Source of the DNA: Candidatus Termititenax persephonae
Lineage (GTDB): Bacteria > Margulisbacteria > Termititenacia > Termititenacales > Termititenacaceae
Assembly: GCA_003864475.1 (NCBI GenBank)
Contig: BGZO01000008.1
Location: 1 to 49,883, forward strand
Direction of reading: 5' to 3'
Length of the DNA: 49,883 nucleotides
Shown: positions 25,370 to 33,861 of the stretch, piece after piece
Layout of the letters: each line of letters starts with the position of its first letter
Numbering within the stretch: position 1 is the stretch's first letter
Translations under genes and position numbers: made by a program
The notes under the pieces: model-generated
What the model was told of the DNA's origin: nothing
Database searches by the model: none
Seen by the model: only the letters and a program-made list of their open reading frames with translations

Positions 25370-26017
25370 ATGGTTCAACCTATGTCCGGTAATAACGAGA
25401 CCAAACAAAAGCTGATTGGTAAAGCTTACGAGATTTTTAAGCACGGCGGCTATGAGCAGACGACCATTGAGCAGATTTGCGAGGCCAGCGGTATTTCTAA
25501 AAATACCTACTATTACTATTTTAAGTCCAAAGAGGATTTGCTTTTGGCCTGCATCGGCGAGTATGAAAACCTTTCCTCCCGGTGCTTGGCTGACATTCTT
25601 TTGTCCGGCGAAAGTTATTTTGAGCAGCTTTGGCTGGTGCAGAAGCAGGGACTGAATTTTATTCGCAGTGTCGGCATAGATTTTTTCCGGGAATTAAAAA
25701 ACCTACATTCTCTCCGCAATGTTTTGTATTCCCGAAATTGGCAGGATGATTTTGAGGTAAAGGTGGCGATTGTCCGCAAGGCTCAGGAGGCCGGGGAAAT
25801 ACGCAATCAGGCCGAGGCTAGGGGGTTGGCTTTAGCTACTGGTGTTGTCTTTTTGGGGATTTTGGCGATTTGGGTTTCCGCCCAGCTCAAATTTGATTTG
25901 GAAAAAGTTTTGCGCTCTTGTTTGGAAAATACTTTTGATTTGCGTCCAGATTTGCGCCGCGGCGAGGATTTGTGTGAGTTGGTGTTGCCGATTATCCAGC
26001 AGGGGGGGGGGGGTAGA
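25370..26017 (+). CDS. TetR-family regulator, fused in frame to tolC
   Basis: About 215 residues. The N-terminal helix-turn-helix (residues 8-57: KLIGKAYEIFKHGGYEQTTI, EICEASGISKNTYYYYFKSK-like) is typical of TetR repressors. It is the first gene of a tetR-tolC-adaptor-RND operon and probably represses it. In this sequence no stop codon separates it from tolC: a run of 12 G at 26002-26013 keeps the frame open (QQGGGGRM). One G more gives TAG directly after the run, one fewer gives TGA. The mRNA appears leaderless (-10 box 7 nt before ATG); ATG 25382 is an alternative start. Confidence 0.85.
26002..26013 (+). repeat. 12-G homopolymer at tetR/tolC junction
   Basis: Twelve consecutive G. It is a classical slipped-strand mispairing substrate. 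It also provides a G-rich sequence just upstream of the ATG at 26018. Read length errors in homopolymers are an alternative explanation for the fusion. Confidence 0.9.
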
Positions 26018-26068
26018 ATGAATTTCCTTGACTTTGCGCGGCCTAGGGTATTGAATGGCGGCTCTTTT

Positions 26069-27385
26069 ATGCGTAGGTGGGGGCTATTTTTATTGTCGTT
26101 GTTGTGCGCCGCGGGGCTGGCAGGAGAACTCTCTGTCCTGACGCTGGATGACGCGCTGGACTACGCCCTGAAGCACAGCCCGCGCCACAAAATTATTTAC
26201 AAAGACCGTGAAATCAGCAAATCTCAGGCGCGGCAGGGTTATGCCGCTGTCTTGCCACAGCTCAGCTTGGGCCGTTCCGAGACGACCGCCCAGACCCCCC
26301 AGCCGGATTTGGATCCGGCGATGCAGGCCATGCTAGGCGGCGGCAATGACGAGACGAAAACCCAAGTTGAGGAATTCTCTGGACAGCAGTTGCTTTTCAG
26401 CTTCAGCGGGCTGGCGGCGGCCGGCGCATCGTGGTCGGCGGAAAAATTGGCCAGCTATGTTTATGCGGATGCCCGGGAGCAGTTTTTGCTGTCCGTGCGC
26501 AAGGCTTTTTTTGATTTGCAGGCGGCGGAAAGCATGCGCCTCTTGGCCACCGATATGACGGAACAGTTGGAGACCTACGCGCGCAATGCGGAGATAATGT
26601 TTGCCAATGGCGTGATTGCCCGCAAGGATTTGCTGGACGTGCGGATACAACTCTACGGCGCACAGAAAAATCTGACTAACGTCCAGAAAGCGGCGGCGGC
26701 GGCGCGTTATGGTTTTAATACCATGCTGGGTTTGCCCGTCCAGCAGGACACGCGCTTGGTTACCTATAATGTGGAGATTGCGGGCGGTTTGGGGCGGCAG
26801 GATTGGGATGCCGCCGCCTTGACGAAGGCCGCTTACCGCTTGCGCCCGTCCTATCTGGCGTTGCAGGAAGCGGTTTGGCTGGCGCAGGTCGACCACTTCA
26901 ATTCTTGGGGCAGCTCCCTGCCGGCGGTTTATTATGTGTACAATAAGAGAAAAACCTCCTATGACCCGGAGTCTATGCTGAGTCCGAGCGGCGAGACGGA
27001 GACCCAGACAATCAGTGCGCAATGGAATTTTTTTGCGGGCGGCGCGAATTGGTTTAAGATTCACGAGAAGGCCAACAGCAGCGACAAGCAAAAGGAGCAG
27101 CTCAAGCTGGCACAGGATTCTCTGCTGGCGGAGATTCAGGGTTCACTGGACGACGTGAAAGCCTTGGCGCAGAACGTCTTGCTGGCGCAGGAAGAGGAAG
27201 CTTTGGCCGAGGAGTCCCTGCGGATTGCGCGAGTGGATTTTGAGTCGGGCAATGGCACGGCGACGCAGTTTAATGACGCGCTTATTCAACGGCAAAGCGC
27301 CGGGAATAATCTGATTCGCGCTCTGTACGATTATGAATACGCCCGGGCCAGACTGAATTATGCGGCGGGACAAAATATTTTGTAA
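26069..27385 (+). CDS. TolC-like outer membrane efflux protein
   Basis: About 438 residues from the ATG at 26069, where a signal peptide begins (MRRWGLFLLSLLCAAGLAGE). ATG 26018 is a possible earlier start. Two outer-membrane-efflux repeats follow, with typical openings LTLDDALDYALKHSPRHKI and a helical region (AAESMRLLATDMTEQLETYA) and second-half ALAEESLRIARVDFESGNGT. It forms the trimeric exit duct for the pump encoded downstream. In this sequence it is the C-terminal part of a 671-codon frame starting with tetR; see the G tract entry. Confidence 0.87.
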   Translation: MRRWGLFLLSLLCAAGLAGELSVLTLDDALDYALKHSPRHKIIYKDREISKSQARQGYAAVLPQLSLGRSETTAQTPQPDLDPAMQAMLGGGNDETKTQVEEFSGQQLLFSFSGLAAAGASWSAEKLASYVYADAREQFLLSVRKAFFDLQAAESMRLLATDMTEQLETYARNAEIMFANGVIARKDLLDVRIQLYGAQKNLTNVQKAAAAARYGFNTMLGLPVQQDTRLVTYNVEIAGGLGRQDWDAAALTKAAYRLRPSYLALQEAVWLAQVDHFNSWGSSLPAVYYVYNKRKTSYDPESMLSPSGETETQTISAQWNFFAGGANWFKIHEKANSSDKQKEQLKLAQDSLLAEIQGSLDDVKALAQNVLLAQEEEALAEESLRIARVDFESGNGTATQFNDALIQRQSAGNNLIRALYDYEYARARLNYAAGQNIL

Positions 27386-27398
27386 AGAAGGGGTTTGT

Positions 27399-28424
27399 AT
27401 GAAAAAAAAATGTTTAAGCTTGGTTTTGGCGGTCTTGTTGTTGGGCGGCTGCGGCGGGCAGAAGCCAGTAACTGCGCCTAGGCTGACCAAGGTGGCGGTT
27501 CTGACCCTTACGCCGCTCCCGGCCACTAATATGCAGGAGTATCCGGGCTTGCTGACCCCACTGTACAAGATGAACGTGAACACCAATACGGGCGGGGTGG
27601 TCGAGTCTATCAGCGTGGAGCTGGGGCAGGCCGTGCAGAAGGGGCAGACGCTGGCGCAGCTGGAATCCGAGGTGAACACCGCCCAGTACAATCAAGCCAA
27701 GGCGGCTTATGACCTCGCCAAAACTTCTTTTGAGCGGCAGAAAGCTCTCTATGCGGCCAACGTGATTTCCCAGCAGGCCTATGAGTCTGCTGAGTCGCAG
27801 TTCAAGCAGGCCGAGGCGGCCTATGCTGTCGCGAAAAAAAATCTTGATGACTGTACCTTGACTGCGCCGCGCAACGGCGTGGTGTCCTTCATCAATTATG
27901 ATGTGGGCGACAATGCGTCGCGGGGTTCGACGGTCATTGTGGTTGCCGATTACAGCAAGATTATCCTGCGGATTGGCGTGGTTGACCGGGACATTGCCAA
28001 GATTCGGGTCGGGCAGACGGCGAGCGTGCATATTGACGACCTTGACCGTGTTTATGTCGGCAAGGTAATTGGCGCGGGTTCGCTGGCGGATGATAAGACG
28101 GGCGCCTATCCTGTGCGCATCGAGGTTGATAACGCGGGCGGCCTGATTAAGCCGGGGATGTTCGGGCGCGCGCGGCTGACGCTGGAGCATTATCCCCGGG
28201 CCAAGGTTGTGCCACTGGACGCGCTGGTACTGCGCGGCGAGACCAAGGGTTTGTATGAGATTATCAGCGGCAATATTGTGCATTTCACTCCGGTTACGAC
28301 TAATTTTGAGTTTGACGATAAGGTCTATATCCAATCCCCGCTGGTTTTTGGTGCGCAGATTGTCGCCAAAGGTCAGGAATTTGTCGTGGACGGCGAGAAA
28401 GTGGAAATAGTAACAGAAGAATAA
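27399..28424 (+). CDS. RND periplasmic adaptor lipoprotein
   Basis: A 341-residue membrane fusion protein of the HlyD/AcrA family. Signal peptide with lipobox LLGGC near residue 18. Order: lipoyl half (VNTNTGGVVESISVELGQAV), alpha-hairpin (about 85-140), second lipoyl half (CTLTAPRNGVVSFINYDVGD), beta-barrel and membrane-proximal domains. It links the RND pump to TolC. ATG 27399 follows AAGAAGGGG; an upstream in-frame ATG at 27360 overlaps tolC and lacks support. The RND gene follows after 12 nt. Confidence 0.93.
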   Translation: MKKKCLSLVLAVLLLGGCGGQKPVTAPRLTKVAVLTLTPLPATNMQEYPGLLTPLYKMNVNTNTGGVVESISVELGQAVQKGQTLAQLESEVNTAQYNQAKAAYDLAKTSFERQKALYAANVISQQAYESAESQFKQAEAAYAVAKKNLDDCTLTAPRNGVVSFINYDVGDNASRGSTVIVVADYSKIILRIGVVDRDIAKIRVGQTASVHIDDLDRVYVGKVIGAGSLADDKTGAYPVRIEVDNAGGLIKPGMFGRARLTLEHYPRAKVVPLDALVLRGETKGLYEIISGNIVHFTPVTTNFEFDDKVYIQSPLVFGAQIVAKGQEFVVDGEKVEIVTEE

Positions 28425-28436
28425 TAAGGAATAATT

Positions 28437-31400
28437 ATGAAGAAATTTGTTGAATTTTTCTTGCATTACAAAAGCCTGGTGGTGCTGGCTTTCATCGGCA
28501 TCGTTTTCTCGGGCTGGGGCGCGTACACGAGCATGTCGCGCGAAGCTTTCCCGCAGGTGGAACTGCCGTACATTGTTGTTTACACGCTGTATCCGGGGGT
28601 GGCACCGGTGGACATGGAAAATCTCATTTCCCGTCCGCTGGAAAATCAGATTAAGGGTGTCAACGGCATCAAACACTTACAGTCTACTTCCGCTGAGTCT
28701 TATTCGATGATTTTTGCGGAGTTTAATCCTGAGGTGGATGTGGAGACCGCTCTGCAAAAAGTGCGGGACAAGGTTGCCTCGGCGCGTAATGATTTGCCGG
28801 CGGATGCTGAGGAGCCGCAGGTAATGGAAATCAGTTTTGATAATGTACCGATTTTGGTCATGTCCCTGTCCGGCGATTATGGCTTGAACCGTCTGAAGCA
28901 AATTGCTGACGATTTTAAGATGGAGTTTGAGAGTGTCAACGGCGTATCCAATGTAACGGTTATCGGCGGCTACACGCGCGAGATACAAGTGGTTGTCAAT
29001 CCGGCGCGCCTCAAGGCTTATAATTTTTCTTACGATCAATTTTCTGCGGCGGTCAAGGCGGCGAATATCAATATTCCCGGCGGCGCCTTGGACATTGGCT
29101 CGCGTTCCTATCTGGTGCGTATCCCCAATGAGTTTACTTCCGTCGAGGATATCCGCAATACGGTCTTGGGAACTTTTAACAACGAGACGATTCGGCTCAA
29201 GGATGTTGCCGACGTGCGCGACACTAATAAAAAACAAACCTCGTTGTCCCGCACCGACCGGATAGACAGCGTAACTTTGACCGTGCAGAAACGTTCAGGC
29301 GGCAATATTATCGAGATTGCCAATAACGTCAAGAAAATAGTGGCGCGAACCCAGCCCACCCTGCCCAAAGGCACACTGATAGAATACGTCAGCGATTTTT
29401 CCCAACAGATTGACTCGCAGGTTGATAATATGGAAAACACGCTGTTGTTGAGCCTCTTGCTGGTGGTAGTCGTGCTGTATTTTTTCATGGGCTTCCGCAA
29501 CGCCACAATCGTGGCGACCGTTATTCCCTTGTCGATGCTGATTACTTTTATCGTCATTCAGGCGATGGGTTTTACGCTCAATTTTGTGGTGCTGGTCAGT
29601 TTGACCATCTTGCTGGGTATGCTGGTCGACAATGCCGTGGTGGTCGTCGAAAATATTTACCGCCTGCTCAATGCAGGCCGAGACCGCTGGACGGCCTCGG
29701 TCGAGGGCGCGGCAGAAGTCTTGGTGCCGGTGCTGACCTCGACGCTGACTACGGTGTTTGCTTTTTTGCCACTGGCGTTCTGGTCGGGCATGATTGGGGA
29801 GGTCTTGCGTTATCTGCCGATTACTATTTCGGTAGGACTGCTGTCTTCTTTTGCGGTGGCGATAATTTTCAATCCGGTCATCAGCCAGACTTTTTTGCGT
29901 AGTCATACTAAGGCGGACGAGCATAACCATCCGTCTCTGCCGCAAAGAGTGGACAATTGGCTGGAGAATTTTAAGGACAAATATTATGAGCCTTGGCTGC
30001 ACTGGGCGATTGATAATTACCGCAAAGTTATCGGTATTTCTGCCGTAGCTTTTCTGGTCAGCATGTTTTTACTGGTCAGAATGCCTAAAGAGTTTTTCCC
30101 CTCGACCGACCCCGAAGAATTCATGATAAACATTAAGATGCCTTCCGGCACACGTTTGGAGACTACCGACGAATTGGTGCGTAAGATTGAGACGATACTG
30201 CTGGCCCCAGACAATCTTCGCGATCTTGACCGTTTTGTCTCCAATGTCGGCAATACCGGTGCGGGATTTAGCGGCGGCAATGATGACGCGACGGTGGCGC
30301 GCCTCTCGGTAAAATTTAAAGAACGCCGCCTGCTCTCTGCGCCGCCTTTGCGCATCGTTGACCGCATCCGCCAGCAGGCAACACGTTTTCCGGGCGCGGA
30401 GATAATTGTTTCCGCTGAGAGTAATGGTCCGCAGGCTGGCGACCCCATCTCGATAGTTGTGGCGGGCGAGGATTTTGCCGTGCTGGAGAGTTTGGGTGAT
30501 GAGATACGCTCGATTATGCACCGCATCCCGGGAGTCGTGAATATCAAAACCAATATTTCGCTTGGCCGTCCAGAGGTGCAAGTTTTGATTGACCGCACCA
30601 AAGCCTCGTTGTACGGCTTCTCTCCGGCGCAGATTGCCATGGAAGTGCGTACCGCTTTTTATGGCGCGACCGCCGCCAAATATCGTGAGGGCGATGATGA
30701 ATACGATATCGTGGTTAAGCTGGATGACACGGAGAGATTTTCCCTGCAGACTTTGCGCAATCTGACGCTGCTTTCGCGCTCCGGCGAACATGTGCCGCTG
30801 GCGAAGCTGGCGGAGATTAAGATGTCGGCGGGTCTGGAGTCGGTGCAGCGCGAGGACTACAGCCGTGTTTTGAAAGTAACCGCCGCCACCGAAACCGGAG
30901 TGCTACCTTTTGTCGCCTTGCAGAGCATTCAGCGCGAGGTGGCTGATTTGCCAATGCCTGAGGGCTATGCCGTCCGTTACACAGGTGAAAACGAGGAGAT
31001 GATGCAGAGTTTTAGCTTTCTCGGTACTGCACTGCGTACCGCACTGTTGCTCGTGTTGATAGTTTTGGTCGCGCAGTTCAATAGTTTTTATGTGCCGATA
31101 ATTATCTTGATTACGGTTGCTCTTTCCTTGATTGGCATGGTTTTTGGCTTGAAAGTAACCAATCAGGCTTTCGGTATGCTGGCCTTTATTGGTTTGATTT
31201 CACTGGCGGGTATCGTGGTCAATAACGGCATCGTGCTTTTGGATTTTGTCCAATTGCAGCAGCGCCAGGATAGCGACGACATCACGGACGAACAGCGTAA
31301 ACAGACGCTCATCGAGGCCTGTAAAATCCGCCTGCGTCCTGTCCTGCTGACTTCCATCACGACCGCGTTAGGCTTACTGCCTTTGCTTTTTGGCATCGGC

Positions 31401-31622
31401 ATCAATTTTAAAAAACTACGCATTGATTTTTCTGATCCGGGCGCGATGATGTTCCGTCCCATGGCTTCGGTAATATTTTTTGGCTTGATGATTTCTACGG
31501 TATTGACGCTGATAGTCGTGCCGGTAGTCTATTATATCTGGGACGATTGGTTACGCCGCCGCCGAGAAAGAAAGCAGATTATTAAAGAATTTGGCGCGGG
31601 CGACCCAAATATTCCGCTATAA
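28437..31622 (+). CDS. RND efflux pump, AcrB/MMPL-like HAE family
   Basis: A 1061-residue proton-driven inner-membrane transporter with twelve membrane helices and two large periplasmic loops, as in AcrB/MexB. Starts with MKKFVEFFLHYKSLVVLAFI. Conserved features include the VELPYIVVYTLYPGVAPVDM porter region, the TM4 motif GMLVDNAVVVVENIYR with its Asp pair, and GIVVNNGIVLLDFVQL in the second half. Substrate unknown. An AAGGAA site precedes the ATG. It ends the operon, right before tandem repeat DNA. Confidence 0.95.
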   Translation: MKKFVEFFLHYKSLVVLAFIGIVFSGWGAYTSMSREAFPQVELPYIVVYTLYPGVAPVDMENLISRPLENQIKGVNGIKHLQSTSAESYSMIFAEFNPEVDVETALQKVRDKVASARNDLPADAEEPQVMEISFDNVPILVMSLSGDYGLNRLKQIADDFKMEFESVNGVSNVTVIGGYTREIQVVVNPARLKAYNFSYDQFSAAVKAANINIPGGALDIGSRSYLVRIPNEFTSVEDIRNTVLGTFNNETIRLKDVADVRDTNKKQTSLSRTDRIDSVTLTVQKRSGGNIIEIANNVKKIVARTQPTLPKGTLIEYVSDFSQQIDSQVDNMENTLLLSLLLVVVVLYFFMGFRNATIVATVIPLSMLITFIVIQAMGFTLNFVVLVSLTILLGMLVDNAVVVVENIYRLLNAGRDRWTASVEGAAEVLVPVLTSTLTTVFAFLPLAFWSGMIGEVLRYLPITISVGLLSSFAVAIIFNPVISQTFLRSHTKADEHNHPSLPQRVDNWLENFKDKYYEPWLHWAIDNYRKVIGISAVAFLVSMFLLVRMPKEFFPSTDPEEFMINIKMPSGTRLETTDELVRKIETILLAPDNLRDLDRFVSNVGNTGAGFSGGNDDATVARLSVKFKERRLLSAPPLRIVDRIRQQATRFPGAEIIVSAESNGPQAGDPISIVVAGEDFAVLESLGDEIRSIMHRIPGVVNIKTNISLGRPEVQVLIDRTKASLYGFSPAQIAMEVRTAFYGATAAKYREGDDEYDIVVKLDDTERFSLQTLRNLTLLSRSGEHVPLAKLAEIKMSAGLESVQREDYSRVLKVTAATETGVLPFVALQSIQREVADLPMPEGYAVRYTGENEEMMQSFSFLGTALRTALLLVLIVLVAQFNSFYVPIIILITVALSLIGMVFGLKVTNQAFGMLAFIGLISLAGIVVNNGIVLLDFVQLQQRQDSDDITDEQRKQTLIEACKIRLRPVLLTSITTALGLLPLLFGIGINFKKLRIDFSDPGAMMFRPMASVIFFGLMISTVLTLIVVPVVYYIWDDWLRRRRERKQIIKEFGAGDPNIPL

Positions 31623-31623
31623 C

Positions 31624-31901
31624 GGCTTCCTTGTGCGCGATTTAATACCAGGCGCGACCAGAACAAGACAATAGATTCCTGCGCCGTGCCTTGGGTAGCG
31701 GGACTGGCAGTAGTTACAACGCAGTAGGGGTGATAAATCGCGCGGGCTTCCTTGCGCGCGATTTAATACCAGGCGCGACCAGAACAAGACAATAGATTCC
31801 TGCGCCGTGCTTGGGTAGCGGGACTGGCAGTAGTTACAACGCAGTAGGGGTGATAAATCGCGCGGACTTCCTTACGCGCGATTTAATACCAGGCGCAACC
31901 A
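31624..31901. repeat. 120-bp tandem repeat, 2.3 copies
   Basis: Copy 1 31624-31744 (121 bp), copy 2 31745-31864 (120 bp), partial copy 3 31865-31901. Copies 1 and 2 differ by one substitution and one deleted C, so duplication is recent. Each unit begins with GGCTTCCTTG and ends TAAATCGCGCG. At each junction TAAATCGCGCG and CGCGCGATTTA (31734-31744/31755-31765 and 31854-31864/31875-31885) form perfect 11-bp hairpins with 10-nt loops. No coding frame spans it. The third copy stops in the hairpin that abuts tRNA-Ala. Confidence 0.92.
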
Positions 31902-31909
31902 GCGCCTGG
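31889..31909 (-). terminator. Hairpin at the 3' end of tRNA-Ala
   Basis: CCAGGCGC (31889-31896) pairs perfectly with GCGCCTGG (31902-31909) around AACCA. On the minus strand it begins with the CCA of the tRNA, so it may guide processing or terminate transcription. No U-run follows. Its left arm is also part of the tandem repeat. Confidence 0.45.
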
Positions 31910-31982
31910 TGGAGCTGAACAGAATCGAACTGTCGACCTCCACAATGCCATTGTGGCGCTCTACCAATTGAGCTACAGCCCC
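31907..31982 (-). tRNA. tRNA-Ala, anticodon GGC
   Basis: The complement folds as a 76-nt tRNA: acceptor GGGGCTG/CAGCTCC (one G-U), D arm GCTC...GAGC, anticodon stem CCACA/TGTGG with loop ATGGCAT (anticodon GGC), variable AGGTC, T arm GACAG-TTCGATT-CTGTT, discriminator A and encoded CCA. It reads GCC/GCU alanine codons. It is flanked downstream by the tandem repeats. The upstream TATAGT near 31998-32003 may be its -10 box. No gene is seen in the ~185 nt between it and the next CDS. Confidence 0.95.
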
Positions 31983-32169
31983 AGCCGAGTTATTTTTTAC
32001 TATAAAAGGGACGAAAATGCAATGTTTGAGCAAATTATTTATGCAGTATATTCTGCTTAAAAACGGGGTATGTTTTATGGGGTAAAAAAATGAAACACTT
32101 GCGGAAAACTTACGATAACTAAATGGTCATTAAATTATAGACCAAAAAAAATATAAAAAGGAGTAGAAT

Positions 32170-33837
32170 ATGTTAAAATGTAGAGTAATTGCTGAATCCG
32201 TGAGAGATTGGGAGAAAATGAGTACTGATAAAATAGAAAAAATTACCCAAGGTTTAAATATAATGCAAGCGGATAACCAGGCAATCTTGGCTAGAAAACA
32301 GTATTCCCGTGTGCATGCCATGGCTTTAAACGGCGACAAGGGCTTTATTCTGGAACGGGATATTCAGCCAGTTGAGTCTTTGCCTAAAATTACAAACCTT
32401 ACGGCGGCGGAGCAGGCGCATTATAGGGAGATTGGTTTGGCTAATTTGTCTGCGGTGGCTACTGTCAAAGCCAACGGTGGATTGGCCACCGGCATGAATC
32501 TGAATAAAGCAAAAAATTTAATGGAAGTAAAACCCAGAGTAACTTTTTTGGACGTTATAGCGCGGCAGACTGTCAGGGGGCATATCAATCTGGTGCTGAT
32601 GAATGGCGACAGCACAGATGCAGACACTAAAGAATATTTGACCGCGAAAAATCATGCTGGTTTTAATTATTTTGGTTTTGTGCAGGGACGTTTTCCGAAA
32701 TTGGATAGAGATTTGCGTCCGGTAACAGGAAATTTTAATCCGAGCGGCACTGGCGGATTTTATACTTCTCTTTTGACAGAGCCGAGGCCCAATGCCCAAG
32801 GCCAAGCTTTAGATTTATTAGAGTCCTTAATTTCGGACGGCAATGAATATATGTTCTTTTCCAACGGCGACAATTTGGGAGCCACAGTTGAGCCAGTACT
32901 CTTGGGTTATATGATAGAGCATAAATTGCCTTTTATGATGGAAGTTGCCGAACGCACGCCCGGGGACGTGAAAGGCGGTCATTTGGTTTACACTACGGTG
33001 GGAGGAGAGCGGCGGCTGACTTTGCGCGAAGGCGGTCAGGTCAGTCCTGACGATATTGACCCCCGGACTGGCAAAACTTATGGTGAGAATATAAGTTTGC
33101 ATAAATTTTTTAACACGAATAATTTGTGGTATCATCTGCCGACTTTGTTGAATATTTTAAAACAATATGACGGAGTTCCACCTCTGTCTTTAGTACTCAA
33201 TCCTAAAAAAGACCTGTACCAGTTGGAAACAGTGATTGGCACTATCATTAATCTCATTCCGGGAGCCGGAGCGGTGGTAGTGGGCAAGAGCCGTTTCGCG
33301 CCAGTCAAGAAATATAATGATTTGTTCTTACTCTGGTCTGACGTTTATATTCTAGATGAGGCCGGTAGTATGAATATTAATCCGCGCCGCGAGCATAATT
33401 TGCTACCGATAATTAAGCTGGATAGTAATTATTTTGGCGATCCGAAAAGTTTTGCCGAGAGGGTTGATATAAATAATACCCCGTCTATGGTGAATGCGGA
33501 CAGTCTTACCGTTAAAGGCGATGTTCGTTTTGGACAAGGTGTAAAGATTATCGGCGAAGTTGAGATAGATAACGACGGTGATGCCTGGATTATCGAAAAT
33601 CTGACTTTGGGTAGACACGGACTGAAAACGGTGATTAAACCAGATAGCAGAGTGGAGTATCTGAAATGGACAGGTAGGTACGGTACGAATAATGAAAAAA
33701 TATATAGGCCTGCTGCTGAAGAAGAAATCGCTTCTGTTGGAGAAAGTTATTTAGGATATTTGCAGGCTCTATCTAGATATTATCCAGAAAGATCACCTCG
33801 ATATGCAAGGGCTGACTATTTTATAGTCAGGCCATAG
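32170..33837 (+). CDS. UTP-glucose-1-phosphate uridylyltransferase, eukaryotic type
   Basis: A 555-residue protein of the UDPGP family (eukaryotic UGP2 / UDP-sugar pyrophosphorylase), unrelated in sequence to bacterial GalU. Motifs: NGGLATGMN (102-110), the nucleotide loop; NGDNLGATV (232-240); FNTNNLW (313-319); GKSRFAPVKK (372-381). It would make UDP-glucose or a related UDP-sugar from UTP. AAGGAG precedes the ATG by 7 nt. The C-terminal ~110 residues are beta-helix-like (KGDVRFGQGVKIIGEVEI) as in the family. Sugar specificity cannot be read. An 8-bp hairpin (CTGACTAT/ATAGTCAG) overlaps its last codons. Confidence 0.85.
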   Translation: MLKCRVIAESVRDWEKMSTDKIEKITQGLNIMQADNQAILARKQYSRVHAMALNGDKGFILERDIQPVESLPKITNLTAAEQAHYREIGLANLSAVATVKANGGLATGMNLNKAKNLMEVKPRVTFLDVIARQTVRGHINLVLMNGDSTDADTKEYLTAKNHAGFNYFGFVQGRFPKLDRDLRPVTGNFNPSGTGGFYTSLLTEPRPNAQGQALDLLESLISDGNEYMFFSNGDNLGATVEPVLLGYMIEHKLPFMMEVAERTPGDVKGGHLVYTTVGGERRLTLREGGQVSPDDIDPRTGKTYGENISLHKFFNTNNLWYHLPTLLNILKQYDGVPPLSLVLNPKKDLYQLETVIGTIINLIPGAGAVVVGKSRFAPVKKYNDLFLLWSDVYILDEAGSMNINPRREHNLLPIIKLDSNYFGDPKSFAERVDINNTPSMVNADSLTVKGDVRFGQGVKIIGEVEIDNDGDAWIIENLTLGRHGLKTVIKPDSRVEYLKWTGRYGTNNEKIYRPAAEEEIASVGESYLGYLQALSRYYPERSPRYARADYFIVRP

Positions 33838-33848
33838 AAAAATTGTGT

Positions 33849-33854
33849 TAAAAT
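33849..33854 (+). promoter_or_regulatory. -10 box of Nif3-like gene, leaderless
   Basis: TAAAAT ends 7 nt before the GTG at 33862. No Shine-Dalgarno sequence precedes the GTG. No convincing -35 is seen. Confidence 0.45.
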
Positions 33855-33861
33855 TTAGTTT

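Noticed and set aside
31624-31901. Tandem repeats considered as integron attC sites or a CRISPR array
   Set aside because: Units are about 120 bp with no variable spacers, no cassettes and no integrase or Cas gene nearby; core site sequences are not convincing.
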